Below, piece after piece: positions 1-9,801 of a stretch of DNA of 49,864 nucleotides. The position numbers and the translations under genes were made by a program. The stretch is from an uncultured Clostridia bacterium (GTDB lineage: Bacteria > Bacillota > Clostridia > Christensenellales > Borkfalkiaceae). The notes beneath the pieces are model-generated. The model was not told the DNA's origin. It did no database searches and worked only from the letters and a program-made list of their open reading frames with translations. The number at the start of each line of letters is the position of its first letter. Within the stretch, counting starts at the first letter, position 1. The stretch lies in assembly GCA_904373255.1 (NCBI GenBank), contig CAJFFD010000003.1, forward strand, positions 1 through 49,864, given 5' to 3'.

Positions 1-101
1 GCTTCCCTGTTTTGAAACGTTTGCGCGGTCGTACCTCGCGCCCGCGCAGTGAATTTGTATCGGCGAACGAAAATTTTTACCCAAAGGTGTACCTGTTTTG
101 A
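1..101 (+). CDS. C-terminal fragment of an upstream CDS (…SANENFYPKVYLF*), truncated by window edge
   Basis: Frame open from base 3 to TGA at 99-101, overlapping the TTG start at 98 of the next gene (TTGA overlap). Confidence 0.35.
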   Translation, partial: FPVLKRLRGRTSRPRSEFVSANENFYPKVYLF

Positions 102-1708
102 TCGAACGTTTCCCTGAAACCTGCTCCATGTACGAGGCAGTTAAACGGAATATCTCGGGCAGCAAAATCGAGCCTGCCATCGCCTTTTACGGCAAAAATT
201 ATACCTTTGCCGAGGTGTTTGACCGCATCGATACCCTTGCGGACAACCTTTCCGCGGAGTTTTCGCTCGGAAAGGGAGACGCGGTCACTTTGTGCATGCC
301 CAACTCGCCCGCGGCGGTGTTCGCTTTCTATGCAGCGAACAAACTGGGCGCGGCGGTCAACCTCGTGCATCCCTTCCTTCCGCCCGAAAAGCTGAAGGAG
401 AGCGCGGAAAAATCGCACAGCAAGCTCATCCTCGTATACGATTTATACCCCGCTGCGGGGTTTGCGTTCGGCATCCCCGTGCTGGTGAGCGACAGCGCTT
501 CCTACATGGGCGCGGGCGCAAAACTGTACTACCGTTTCACGCAAAAGCGGAAGGCGAAGGGCATTCCGTTTGAAAAATATCTCAAAAACCGCGGCAATCC
601 GCGCGTCGTGGCTGCACAATTCGGCGCGAGGGAGCCGGCGGTCTACCTTGCCAGCGGCGGCACCGCGGGCGAACCGAAAACCATCGCCCATTGCAACGCC
701 GTGTGCAACAACCTCTGCGCCAAGGCACAGGAGTTTTTGGGCGAACCCATCGAAAATTATACCGCGCTGTACAACGTTCTGCCCATTTTTCACGGCTACG
801 GGCTGTGCATCAACATGCACATGTGCATGATCATGCGCCGCACCAATGTGATGTGCCTCAAATTCAACGCGAAGCGCAGCGCGAAGGAAATTGTCCGAAG
901 CCGCGCGAACATCTTGACGGGCGTCCCCACGATGTACCTCAAACTGCTCGGCGAAAGGGCGTTTACGCGCGGCGATCTGTCCAACCTGAAGGACATCTGG
1001 GTCGGGGGCGACGGCGTTTCGCCGCGGCTCCTCGCCGATTTCAACGCGGTATTGGAGCGGCAGGGCGCGAGCGCGCGCATCTTCGCGGGCTACGGTCTCA
1101 CCGAAACGGCGGGCGTATGCGTCGTCAATACCCGCCAGCACAACCGCGCGGGCTCGGTCGGCCGCCCGCTCACGGGCACGGAGATCGGCATTTATAAGGA
1201 CGGCGTGCGGCAGGGCGCGGGGCAGGTCGGCGAAATTTACCTGCATTCCGAGCAGTTTATGCTCGGGTACCTGGGCGAGGAGGGCGACCCGTTCGTCGAA
1301 GCGGACGGAAAGAAGTGGCTCGCCACCGGCGACTGCGGCTATGTGGACGAGGACGGATTTTTATTCTTCAAACAGCGGCTGAAGAACGTTCTGAAGGTGA
1401 GCGGCGTGCCCGTGTATCCCTCGGAGATCGAGGAGGCGGCGGGGCAGGCGAAGGGCGTCGCCAAGTGCTGCGCCGTGGGCGTGCCCGACCCTGTCAAAGG
1501 GCAAATCGTGCGTCTGTACGTCGAGCCGGAAGAGGGCGCGGACAGGGCGGCGTGCGAGCGGGAGGTCATGGAGATCTGCCGCCGCAGGCTCATCGGCTAC
1601 GCAGTACCCAAGCAAGTCGTGTTCCGGGATAAGCTTGCCGTCAGCATCATCGGCAAGATCGACCGTAAAAAACTGGAAAAGGAAATAGCGGAGGAATGCC
1701 GCGTCTGA
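98..1708 (+). CDS. AMP-dependent acyl-CoA synthetase/ligase
   Basis: ANL-superfamily motifs: YLASGGTAGEPK (P-loop-like), GYGLTETAGV, ATGDCGYVDEDGFLFF, KVSGVPVYPSEIE, GKIDRKKL. Confidence 0.9.
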   Translation: MIERFPETCSMYEAVKRNISGSKIEPAIAFYGKNYTFAEVFDRIDTLADNLSAEFSLGKGDAVTLCMPNSPAAVFAFYAANKLGAAVNLVHPFLPPEKLKESAEKSHSKLILVYDLYPAAGFAFGIPVLVSDSASYMGAGAKLYYRFTQKRKAKGIPFEKYLKNRGNPRVVAAQFGAREPAVYLASGGTAGEPKTIAHCNAVCNNLCAKAQEFLGEPIENYTALYNVLPIFHGYGLCINMHMCMIMRRTNVMCLKFNAKRSAKEIVRSRANILTGVPTMYLKLLGERAFTRGDLSNLKDIWVGGDGVSPRLLADFNAVLERQGASARIFAGYGLTETAGVCVVNTRQHNRAGSVGRPLTGTEIGIYKDGVRQGAGQVGEIYLHSEQFMLGYLGEEGDPFVEADGKKWLATGDCGYVDEDGFLFFKQRLKNVLKVSGVPVYPSEIEEAAGQAKGVAKCCAVGVPDPVKGQIVRLYVEPEEGADRAACEREVMEICRRRLIGYAVPKQVVFRDKLAVSIIGKIDRKKLEKEIAEECRV

Positions 1709-1726
1709 CGGTGCGGCATTTTTCGC

Positions 1727-1756
1727 AAAAGCGCAAGGGGATCCCCTTGCGCTTTT
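1727..1756. terminator. Perfect 30-nt palindrome, probable bidirectional terminator
   Basis: AAAAGCGCAAGGGGATCCCCTTGCGCTTTT between convergent genes; a second hairpin ATGCCGC…GCGGCAT-TTTTT lies just upstream (about 1696-1723). Confidence 0.75.
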
Positions 1757-1927
1757 ATATTTCGTATTTCGAACGCCCGCCTTGGAGCGCCCTCCGCCGC
1801 GCCGCTTTCAGGCGACGGCGGCGAAATTCGAATCCGTCATTCCGCGCGCGGGCAGGGATGCGGGGCGGAAACGGGTTTGTTCCGCCGCGTTCCGCCTCAT
1901 CCGTCCGGGCGGTTCAAAGGTAAGGCG

Positions 1928-2230
1928 CTATTGCAGTTCTTCCTCCGCAGATGCCAGAAAATCTTCCTTCGTCAGCGGCGGCTCGTGGCTCAGAACGCAA
2001 AGGCTGCAGGCAGTCTTCCGTACCGTTTCCGTCAGCATCCGCAATTTTGCTCTGTCCAAATATCCGCCGTTGTACACGTCTTCGCAGGCAGAATCGCCCA
2101 GAAAGAGCGCGTTTTCCTGCGGGATACAGACGCACACGCAGTCGTCGGTGTGCGGCGATTCGGCGCGGAACAGCTTTGCCGTTATTCCGCCGAGATCGAG
2201 CTGCTTTTCAGATTTCGAGTTGCAGATATC
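1928..2230 (-). pseudogene. C-terminal fragment of an MBL-fold metallo-hydrolase
   Basis: HTDDCVCVCIPQENALFLGDSACEDVYNGGYLDRAKLRMLTE…SHEPPLTKEDFL resembles the C-terminal half of MBL-fold proteins; the N-terminal HxHxDH half is absent. Confidence 0.55.
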
Positions 2231-3032
2231 TTCCCTTGTCGGGAATCGTGAGATGGGTAAACCCGATTTTCTTGAGCGCGGCGACCACGATGTCGCGGCG
2301 GTCGGCAATGCGGGTCGTGTCGTGCGCGTCGGAGGCGAAGGAAACCATCCTCCCGCCCAGTTCAAAGTACCGCTCCAGAATATCCGTATCGGGAATAAAG
2401 GGGCTGCCCGCCGTCTTGGCGCTCGAATTCACTTCGAGGATCTTGCCCCGGGCAATGATGCGCTTTAAAATTTCGTCGAGTACGTCCGCATAGTCCTCGT
2501 AGCGGAGTTTGGGGTCGGGATAGGTCGCGTTGCGCGAACAATAGCCGACATGCGCCACAATATCGTAGCGGTAGGGCGCGTCGAGGCTTTCCAGCACGCG
2601 GTACAGGTAGGCGTTGTAGGCGTATTCCTTGCTCTTTCCGATGCAGTAGTGGGGGAAGTAGCAGTCCATGCCCAGACAGGTATGCACGCTGTTCACCACA
2701 AAGTCGGGCGAATATTCCTGCTCCGTTTCAATATAACGTTGCAGGGTGGAGTTTGCGTTGTCGTAGCCGAATTCGGCTCCGACGAGCAGGTGCAGTTTGC
2801 CCCGGAGCTGTTTTTGCAGCTCCCGCGCCCGCGTAAAATACGCCCGTTCGTCGATGGGCGGCACTTCCTGTCCGTCGATGGTCAGGTGCAGACGGTCGTA
2901 ATCGTAGTTGAAATGTTCGGAAATGCCGTACCAGGCAAGTCCCTTTTGCATGGCGGCGGCGATCATTTCTTCGATGCTGTTCCGCCCGTCTGCGGAGAAT
3001 TTTGTGTGCGTGTGTATATCCGTGCGTATCAT
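2208..3032 (-). CDS. PHP-domain phosphatase, histidinol-phosphatase-like
   Basis: N-terminal DIHTHTKFSADG, GISEHFNYDYDR, GAEFGY, VNSVHTCLGMDCYFP, VAHVGYCSRNA, SDAHDTTRI motifs. Confidence 0.85.
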   Translation of the reverse strand: MIRTDIHTHTKFSADGRNSIEEMIAAAMQKGLAWYGISEHFNYDYDRLHLTIDGQEVPPIDERAYFTRARELQKQLRGKLHLLVGAEFGYDNANSTLQRYIETEQEYSPDFVVNSVHTCLGMDCYFPHYCIGKSKEYAYNAYLYRVLESLDAPYRYDIVAHVGYCSRNATYPDPKLRYEDYADVLDEILKRIIARGKILEVNSSAKTAGSPFIPDTDILERYFELGGRMVSFASDAHDTTRIADRRDIVVAALKKIGFTHLTIPDKGRYLQLEI

Positions 3033-3094
3033 ATCCGTTCCTCTGTTTCTATTATCATAAATCTTTTTGCCCGGTTCGTCAAGCGAATGAAAAA

Positions 3095-3117
3095 GCGGAG
3101 GGAAATTCTCCCTCCGC
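3095..3117 (-). terminator. Rho-independent terminator of the collagen-like gene
   Basis: GCGGAGGGA-aattc-TCCCTCCGC; on the minus strand followed by CTTTTTC. Confidence 0.65.
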
Positions 3118-3127
3118 CCGCGGTAAT

Positions 3128-3890
3128 TTAACCGATCTTGAAAATATTCATCGTTACGCCCGAATAATTGTACGTTCCGCCGCTCGAAACGAGTTCCAGC
3201 GTCGCAGGAACGCTCGCCACGGTGAACACGAGCGACGCGGACTGCGCGCTCGTCTCGTTTGTCGTCGTAAAGATGTGCTGCGTCGAAGCGCCGTTTTGCG
3301 CCGTGCCGTTCAGGGTAAACTGCACCAGGTTCGTTTCGGGCAGCTGTGCGTTGGCAAGCGGCGCCGCCGTACCGTTGTACGTCGCAAAATAGGTGCCGGG
3401 TTCGCTGATCGTGAATGCGGCTGTGTTGTCCGCATGCGATATGGCTGAACCGTTCTGCGAGGCTGTACGGTCAAAAATGACCGCCGCATTGTTCGTCACC
3501 TGCTGCGTCGGCGTGGAATATGCCGTCATTGTCTCCAGCGGCGCGTTCGCGCCCGTCGCGCCCGTCGCACCCGTCGCGCCCGTTGCACCCGTTGCGCCCG
3601 TCGCGCCCGCGGCACCCGTGGGGCCCGCGGCACCCGTCGCGCCCGTCGCACCCGTAGCACCCGTTGCGCCTGTTGCGCCCGGTGCGCCCGCGGCACCCGT
3701 CGCACCCGTAGCGCCCGTCGCACCCGTCGCGCCCGGTGCGCCCGCGGCACCCGTCGCACCCGTTGCGCCCGTCGCGCCCGGTGCACCTGTGGCACCCGTC
3801 GCGCCCGTCGCACCCGTTGCGCCCGGTGCCCCTGCGGGGCCTGTGGGGCAGGTAACGCAGGGGAAATTATCAATCCTTGCGGGGAGAGGG
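3128..3890 (-). CDS. Collagen-like protein: (G-A-T/G-A-P)n stalk with a C-terminal BclA/C1q-TNF-like domain; 5' end uncertain or missing
   Basis: [19 protein letters not shown]… followed by [54 protein letters not shown]…. The ORF upstream to 3970 overlaps the recombinase coding sequence and is not collagen-like. Confidence 0.75.
3545..3850. repeat. GC-rich tandem repeat encoding Gly-Ala-Thr/Pro triplets
   Basis: Repeated 9-nt GGCGCGACG-type units on the minus strand. Confidence 0.9.
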
Positions 3891-5480
3891 GAGCGGGGCG
3901 TTCGGCGTCGCTTTGTAATAAATATCGATCCGCCGCGGTTCGCCGTCCGTCGGATTTTCGCCGACGGCAATGCGCCCGATGAGCTGCAGGCACAGTTCGC
4001 GGGTGAGCTGCCCGCAGCCTGCGTACCCTTTCAGCCGCGCTATGTATTCTTCCGCCCCGGCATCTCCCTCATCTTCTCCGGAGAGGACGGAGCGAAGTTC
4101 CGCCGTCCGTTTTTCCGCGTCCTCCTTTTCCTCCAGATATTTTTCGCACAGACTCCTGCACACGCTTTCGGGCAGGCTGCCGAGTACTTTTTCTTCAAAC
4201 GCCGAGCGGATCAGCTCGTTCAGCTCTGCAATTCTGTTTATAAGAGAGCGGAGCTGTTTTTCCGCCGCCAGACGGCTGCGCTCGCTCCGCTTTGCACGCT
4301 CGTGCAGAAAATGTTCCGCCGCCTTTTCCTCGTCGAACTTCAATTCTCCTGACAAGGAACGTATGTCCTGCAAAAGAATGTGTTCCAGCAGCTTTTCGCT
4401 GATGGCGTGCGAACTGCAATATTTTTTGCCCAGGTCGGCATAGGTGCGGCAGCAGTACATATACGTCTTGTTTTTCCCCGCCCGCTTTCCTTTCAGCTTT
4501 TTTCCGCAGTCTGCACATACGAGAAGACCCGACAGCGGATGAACGATATTATCCCTGTCCGCCCTCCCGTGCGCCCCGCCGTTGACCGTCTGCACCTTTT
4601 CCCAAACCTCGGCGGGAATGATCGGTTCATGTGCGTTCTTTTTAATAACGTATTCGCTTTCCGGTACCTTTACCGCCGTATGGTTTTTATACGAAAAATG
4701 CGTCGTGCGGTGCTGTGTCAGCGTGCCGGTATAGGTTTGGTCTTTGAGGATGCACGAAACCGTTTTGGCTGACCAGGCGGCGCTGTTGCGCCGTTCCGAC
4801 TTTTTCCCGTCCAGCCGCGTATAGTGCGCCGTGGGATTCGGAATACCCTCGTCGGTGAGAGCCCGCGCGATCGCCCGCACGGAAGCGCCTTTCAGCCGCA
4901 TATCGTAAATGCGCCGCACGACCCGTGCCGCCTCCTCGTCGATGACCGCCGCGCGGTTTTCGTCCGCGCCCACCCTGTAACCGTAGGGGTATGCCCAGTT
5001 TGTGTATCTGCCCTGTTTCCAGTTTGCTTCGAGTACGGCGCGGATTTTTTTGGACGTATTCGCCGCGTGCCACTCGTTGAATACGTTCATTATGGGCATC
5101 ATATCCATGCCCGCGCTCGTGCGGTCGGCAGTGTCTACATTGTCCGAAAGCGCGATAAAGCGGATGCCGTAAGCGGGGAAAATGTAGTCGATATATTGCC
5201 CGACCTGAATATAATTTCTTCCGAAGCGCGACAGGTCTTTTACGACAACGGTATCGATTTTTCCGTCCTTGGCGTCGTCCAGGAGCCGTTTTACGCCCGG
5301 GCGTTCGAAGTTCGTTCCCGACCAGCCGTCGTCGACGTATTCGTCTGCGATTGTGCCGCCGTTTTCTGCCGTGAATTTGCGCAGGATCATGCGCTGGTTT
5401 TCGATGGACATTGATTCGCCTGCTTTTTCGTCGTCGCGCGAAAGGCGCAGGTAAAGCGCCGTTCTGTTCAGCGGCGGCAT
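3870..5480 (-). CDS. Large serine recombinase (TnpX/Tn4451-type resolvase-integrase)
   Basis: N-terminal [12 protein letters not shown]…[27 protein letters not shown]; recombinase domain; zinc-ribbon-like [10 protein letters not shown]…[15 protein letters not shown]; coiled-coil C-terminus. Confidence 0.95.
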   Translation of the reverse strand: MPPLNRTALYLRLSRDDEKAGESMSIENQRMILRKFTAENGGTIADEYVDDGWSGTNFERPGVKRLLDDAKDGKIDTVVVKDLSRFGRNYIQVGQYIDYIFPAYGIRFIALSDNVDTADRTSAGMDMMPIMNVFNEWHAANTSKKIRAVLEANWKQGRYTNWAYPYGYRVGADENRAAVIDEEAARVVRRIYDMRLKGASVRAIARALTDEGIPNPTAHYTRLDGKKSERRNSAAWSAKTVSCILKDQTYTGTLTQHRTTHFSYKNHTAVKVPESEYVIKKNAHEPIIPAEVWEKVQTVNGGAHGRADRDNIVHPLSGLLVCADCGKKLKGKRAGKNKTYMYCCRTYADLGKKYCSSHAISEKLLEHILLQDIRSLSGELKFDEEKAAEHFLHERAKRSERSRLAAEKQLRSLINRIAELNELIRSAFEEKVLGSLPESVCRSLCEKYLEEKEDAEKRTAELRSVLSGEDEGDAGAEEYIARLKGYAGCGQLTRELCLQLIGRIAVGENPTDGEPRRIDIYYKATPNAPLPSPRKD

Positions 5481-5659
5481 CCGTCAAACCCCGCGTCTTT
5501 GTCCGCCCGAGCGCGCGCCGTTTCCGCCACGATTCTGCCGATCTCCGTCTTCCCCGAAAAGTGACGGATTACGATAAATTTTTTGCCTTCCGCCTCGTAA
5601 AATTCCGCGAAAGGGGTGTCCTCCGCGGTGTTCTGCCTTTCCTTTTCCGTCGGGCATAC
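5468..5659 (-). CDS. Small recombinase-coupled protein, possibly TnpW-like
   Basis: Frame reads [62 protein letters not shown], overlapping the recombinase start; start codon unclear (no ATG/GTG/TTG in frame at the Shine-Dalgarno). Confidence 0.35.
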   Translation of the reverse strand, partial: VCPTEKERQNTAEDTPFAEFYEAEGKKFIVIRHFSGKTEIGRIVAETARARADKDAGFDGCRR

Positions 5660-5791
5660 CTCCTTTTCGTTCCGGTACGGCGCAATGCCGCCACGGTATC
5701 ATTGTATGAAGCGCAGCGCGGTTTTGCGCCGCGCGGCGGAAGGACATAAGTTTTGTTCAGTTTTTTATAAAGCGGAGTTGGACTTATAATA

Positions 5792-5820
5792 TTGACTTTT
5801 TAAATTCAGTGTGCTACAAT
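5792..5820 (+). promoter_or_regulatory. Sigma-A-type promoter of the seven-gene operon
   Basis: TTGACT-N17-TACAAT followed by GAGGAGGGG and ATG at 5844. Confidence 0.75.
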
Positions 5821-5843
5821 TGAATCTGCGAGGAGGGGAATAT

Positions 5844-6548
5844 ATGGCAGGTTGGTATATCTTGCTGGTATTGACGGGCATCTTTTTTCTCGCCGTCCAG
5901 TTTGTTCTGTTGCCGAAGATCCTTGTCAGGCTGCGATACGGCGCGGTTCCGCCGCGCGGGCGCGGGAGGGAAACCTTGCGGGAGTCAGACGGCAAAAGCG
6001 TCCTTTACGACGCTCCTTCCGACGTTTCGCATGTCATTCCGCAATATACGCTCTCGGAGCGGAACGGAGAAAAGCGGCTGCAATGCCGTGTAAGCGCCAA
6101 TGTGCGCGCCATTTCGTACGATGTGGCGCTGTTCAATAGGTACGGCGAGGTGTTCAAAGTCCTCAACGTCCGCAAAGATGCCGTAAATTCCGGATATACG
6201 GGCGAAATCGCTCTGCCTCCGGAAACGGAATACATATCCATCTATCTCCCCGCGGCGAAAGGAGTTCGCCGCGGTATAAGCGCGCCTTCGGGAAAAATTC
6301 CGAAAGTGCGCTTTCTCATTTATATTACGGTGTTTGTTCTTTCGGTATTCCTTTCCGTATGCCTCATGCGCATCAGCGTCGCGCATATTTTCGGCGGGTT
6401 GTATGCCGAAGGGTTCCTCATGAGCGGCTATTTCGGCTCGGTTTTGAGCACGAGCCTGGTCGTCGTGGCGGCGGACATCCTGTTCGCTTTGATCCTTTTC
6501 AAAGTAAAAAACCGTAAGCGCCGGAGGGACAGGCATGCAAAACATTAA
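5844..6548 (+). CDS. Membrane protein with an internal cytosolic/beta-rich domain (operon gene A)
   Basis: ATG after strong Shine-Dalgarno; N-terminal TM (GWYILLVLTGIFFLAVQFVLL) and C-terminal TM pair; no recognised family. Confidence 0.75.
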   Translation: MAGWYILLVLTGIFFLAVQFVLLPKILVRLRYGAVPPRGRGRETLRESDGKSVLYDAPSDVSHVIPQYTLSERNGEKRLQCRVSANVRAISYDVALFNRYGEVFKVLNVRKDAVNSGYTGEIALPPETEYISIYLPAAKGVRRGISAPSGKIPKVRFLIYITVFVLSVFLSVCLMRISVAHIFGGLYAEGFLMSGYFGSVLSTSLVVVAADILFALILFKVKNRKRRRDRHAKH

Positions 6549-9500
6549 AGTTCTTTCCAAAGGCGAATATCTCCGCCCGCAGGATTTTTCTCCCGTTACG
6601 CTCATCCGCTATATCTTTGCGGAGGAAGGGGGCAGGCGGTATATTCTTCTCGAATTCCGCAACAACAGGGAGGAAGAGCTGAACGGGCTGTCCTTTGAGC
6701 TGACGCAGTACGGCGCAGACGGGAACGCCCTTTTCAGCCGCGCCGTTTCCGCGCCCGTGCGCGCGGGTGCGGGCGAAGTTTTCACCTGTACGAAGTTGGA
6801 GGCAGACCCCGCCTGCGCGGATTTTTCGGTGGAGAAGATGTCTGCCCGTTACGGCGGATATTCGTATACGATGCGCGGCGGCAAGCTCGCCGTCGGGTAC
6901 GGGGAACCCGTCCGCGCCGCGGCGGGGGAAGATGCGGCGGAGCCTGTCCCCACGGAGAGCGCCCCGAAATACACGGTCGCCGAGCAGCGGGCGAAGTATC
7001 CTGCGGCGATCGGGATTTTTGCGTGCATTACCTTTCTGTGCATCGTAGCTCTCGTTTTGGCGCAGCTGTTTTCGTATAAGGAAACGGCGACCGGAATTAT
7101 GAAGGACGGCGTCGTATATTCCTTCGACCACGGTATAGATACCGAAGGGGCGGACATATACGTCAGCGATTTCAAGGGAAAGGGAGACGTTACCATCCCT
7201 GCGGAGATCGAAGGGCATAAAGTCACCTACGTCAGTTCGCTCTCCTTTCAAGGCAACAATGACATAACCGGCATAGAGTTCAAGGGGAGCATCAGCATCG
7301 CTTCGAATGCGTTTGCGAATTGCCGGAACCTCCAGCACGCGAACCTGCAGAACGTTACGTCCGTCGGGGCATATGCGTTTGAAGGCTGCGACAGCCTGAA
7401 GGAGGTGCGCTCCTCCACGCTGAACTCGATCGATGCCAGAGCTTTTGCCGAATGTACCGCTTTGGAAACGGTGGAGATCAAGGGGGAAGAGCGGTCGCTT
7501 TCCCTCGGCGAGAATGCCTTCAGAGACTGTTATTCGCTCCGCTCTGTCAGGCTGGAGCCGACGATCATCTATGGAGGGCCCCAACCTTTTGATCAATGCG
7601 ATCAGCTCGAGGAACTGTATCTCCGCAATTACGAATATTCCGGCGGAGATCAACCTGCCGCGCCTTCCGAGGCGGCGCCGCTGTGGGAGCTGTTTTCGAA
7701 TTATCCGGATTTTTACACGTCGTCGTTGAACGAAGTGCATATCGGCTATATGGACTGTATACCCGATGATTTTTGCGAAGGGTTCGGAGGACTCGGGAGC
7801 GTCACCGTCGACAACCTCGTTTCGCCCGTCGTCGGGGAGAGTGCGTTTAAGGGTTGCAGCGGTTTATACGAGATCAACATTCCCGACGTTACGGAAGTGG
7901 GATTCCGCGCCTTTGCGGGGTCGGGGATTTCCTCCTTCGACGGCAAAAATATCGTCAGCCTCGGCGAGGAGGCGTTTGCCGAATCGAACGTCAGTTCGGT
8001 AACGTTCGAGGGGAATGCCGCGCTGACCGGAATCCCGGATGGCGCGTTCGAAGGCTGCGGAAATCTGCGTGAGATCGTTTTGCCCGAAAACCTGGAAACA
8101 ATCGGCACGGGCGCGTTCGGCAACTGTTTCCAAATCGAATATATCGATTTGCCATCCGGTCTGAAAGAGATCGGAGCAAGCGCGTTTTCAAACTGCAGTT
8201 CCCTCCGGCAAGTCATCGTTCCCGACGGGACGGAATTTATCGGAGAGGGGGTATTTGGGAACTGCACGGATATGTCCTCCCTCACGCTGCCTTACCTGGG
8301 GTATTCCGCAGACGAGCCGGCAACTTTGGCGAACCTGTTCGCGTGGAGCGAAAACAATCTGCGCGACGTTACGCTGACGCGCGCATCGGTACTTGCGGAC
8401 AGCGCGTTTTTCGGGTTCACCCGGCTGCGTTCGGTATCTCTGCCCGATACGCTGGAAAGCATCGGAAAAGATGCGTTCGCGGAATGCTCATCGCTCTCCG
8501 AACTCTACATACCCGATTCGGTGCGGAGCATCGGGAGCGGCGCACTTGCGGGCTGTTCTTCGCTCGAGAACCTGGACATTCCGTTTTTGGGCGAAAACGA
8601 AAGCATTGCCGGAACCGTTCCCGCCCTGTTCGGATGGGAAAATTACCGGGACTGCACCGGGGCATTCTGTTCGCTGAAGAGCGTGCGCGTGCGGAACGGG
8701 GAAGAAATTGCCGCCGGCGCATTTTACCGGTGCGGTCTGCTCGAGGAGGTCGATTACCGGCAGACGATCCGTTCGATCGGGGAAGATGCGTTCAGCGGAT
8801 GCGCGTCGATCACATCCTTTACGCTTCCTTCAGGGCTGGAAACGATCGGTTCGGGGGCGTTTGAGGGGTGTTACCGCCTCTATGAAGTGGAAAACAGAAG
8901 CTCGCTGAATGTCCGTGCGGGATCGGAAGGGTACGGCATGGTCGCGAAATACGCCCTCGCGGTATACGGCGCGGGGGAGAATATGCCCGCGCGGGAAACG
9001 GATGGAGACTGGACGTTCATGGAAACGGGCGGCGTGCGCTATCTCGTCGGATACGGCGACAGAAGTTTTCTTTCCCTGCCGCAGACGCCGCAGAGCTACC
9101 GCATCGCGCCCTACCTGTTTTACAATGACACAAATATCGAGCGGCTGGCTTCCACAGGTTCGGCGGAAATAATCGGAGACTATGCCTTTCTGCAATGCGC
9201 TTTTCTGACGGATGCGGCGTTATCCGAAGGAATAAAGGAGATCGGAGAGGGAGCGTTCAGCGGATGCAATATTCTTACGAAGGTAACGCTTCCGGCGTCC
9301 CTTGCGGAAATCGGCGAGGGAGCGTTTTCGAGCAACTGCCTGTATGAGGTCTGGAATTTGAGTTCTTTGCCCGTCGAAGCGGGCGGAAGCGATTACGGCG
9401 GCGTGGGAAAATATGCGATGTTCATATACGACTCTGCCGACGAAGAAAGCAGGGTCGCCGCCGAAGACGGGTTCATCTTTGTGCGCGACGGGGAGGAATG

Positions 9501-9774
9501 GAGCCTCGTCGCCGCGTCGCAGACCGACCGGGTGTATCTTCCCGAGGACGGAAGGATCGGCGGCGTGCGGATCGACGGGTATGCGCTGGGCAAAGGGTTC
9601 GGCAATGAAGGAATAAAGGTGCTGTACATCCCCATGGAAGTCGAGAGGGTCGGGCAGGCCGCATTCGACGGATGCACGGGGCTGACGGCGATCTATTACG
9701 AGGGTACGGAGGAGGAATGGCTGCAGATCGGCGGATATACGCCGTCCGGCTGTTCGATCGTCTATGAAAGCTGA
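6535..9774 (+). CDS. Membrane-anchored BspA-type leucine-rich repeat (LRR_5) protein (operon gene B)
   Basis: Many copies of IGxxAFxxCxxLxxVxLPxxLxxIG; TM YPAAIGIFACITFLCIVALVLAQLF near residue 160; overlaps gene A by 14 nt. Confidence 0.9.
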   Translation: MQNIKVLSKGEYLRPQDFSPVTLIRYIFAEEGGRRYILLEFRNNREEELNGLSFELTQYGADGNALFSRAVSAPVRAGAGEVFTCTKLEADPACADFSVEKMSARYGGYSYTMRGGKLAVGYGEPVRAAAGEDAAEPVPTESAPKYTVAEQRAKYPAAIGIFACITFLCIVALVLAQLFSYKETATGIMKDGVVYSFDHGIDTEGADIYVSDFKGKGDVTIPAEIEGHKVTYVSSLSFQGNNDITGIEFKGSISIASNAFANCRNLQHANLQNVTSVGAYAFEGCDSLKEVRSSTLNSIDARAFAECTALETVEIKGEERSLSLGENAFRDCYSLRSVRLEPTIIYGGPQPFDQCDQLEELYLRNYEYSGGDQPAAPSEAAPLWELFSNYPDFYTSSLNEVHIGYMDCIPDDFCEGFGGLGSVTVDNLVSPVVGESAFKGCSGLYEINIPDVTEVGFRAFAGSGISSFDGKNIVSLGEEAFAESNVSSVTFEGNAALTGIPDGAFEGCGNLREIVLPENLETIGTGAFGNCFQIEYIDLPSGLKEIGASAFSNCSSLRQVIVPDGTEFIGEGVFGNCTDMSSLTLPYLGYSADEPATLANLFAWSENNLRDVTLTRASVLADSAFFGFTRLRSVSLPDTLESIGKDAFAECSSLSELYIPDSVRSIGSGALAGCSSLENLDIPFLGENESIAGTVPALFGWENYRDCTGAFCSLKSVRVRNGEEIAAGAFYRCGLLEEVDYRQTIRSIGEDAFSGCASITSFTLPSGLETIGSGAFEGCYRLYEVENRSSLNVRAGSEGYGMVAKYALAVYGAGENMPARETDGDWTFMETGGVRYLVGYGDRSFLSLPQTPQSYRIAPYLFYNDTNIERLASTGSAEIIGDYAFLQCAFLTDAALSEGIKEIGEGAFSGCNILTKVTLPASLAEIGEGAFSSNCLYEVWNLSSLPVEAGGSDYGGVGKYAMFIYDSADEESRVAAEDGFIFVRDGEEWSLVAASQTDRVYLPEDGRIGGVRIDGYALGKGFGNEGIKVLYIPMEVERVGQAAFDGCTGLTAIYYEGTEEEWLQIGGYTPSGCSIVYES

Positions 9775-9801
9775 CCGCTGCCGCCGGGGAAAGGAGAGGA
9801 T

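Noticed and set aside
443-1246. 267-aa minus-strand ORF
   Set aside because: Antisense to the acyl-CoA synthetase gene
3545-3850. CRISPR-like regular repeats
   Set aside because: 9-nt coding triplet repeats without spacers; collagen stalk
3393-4352. 319-aa plus-strand (APV)n ORF
   Set aside because: Complement of the collagen GAT repeat; repeat periodicity keeps the frame open
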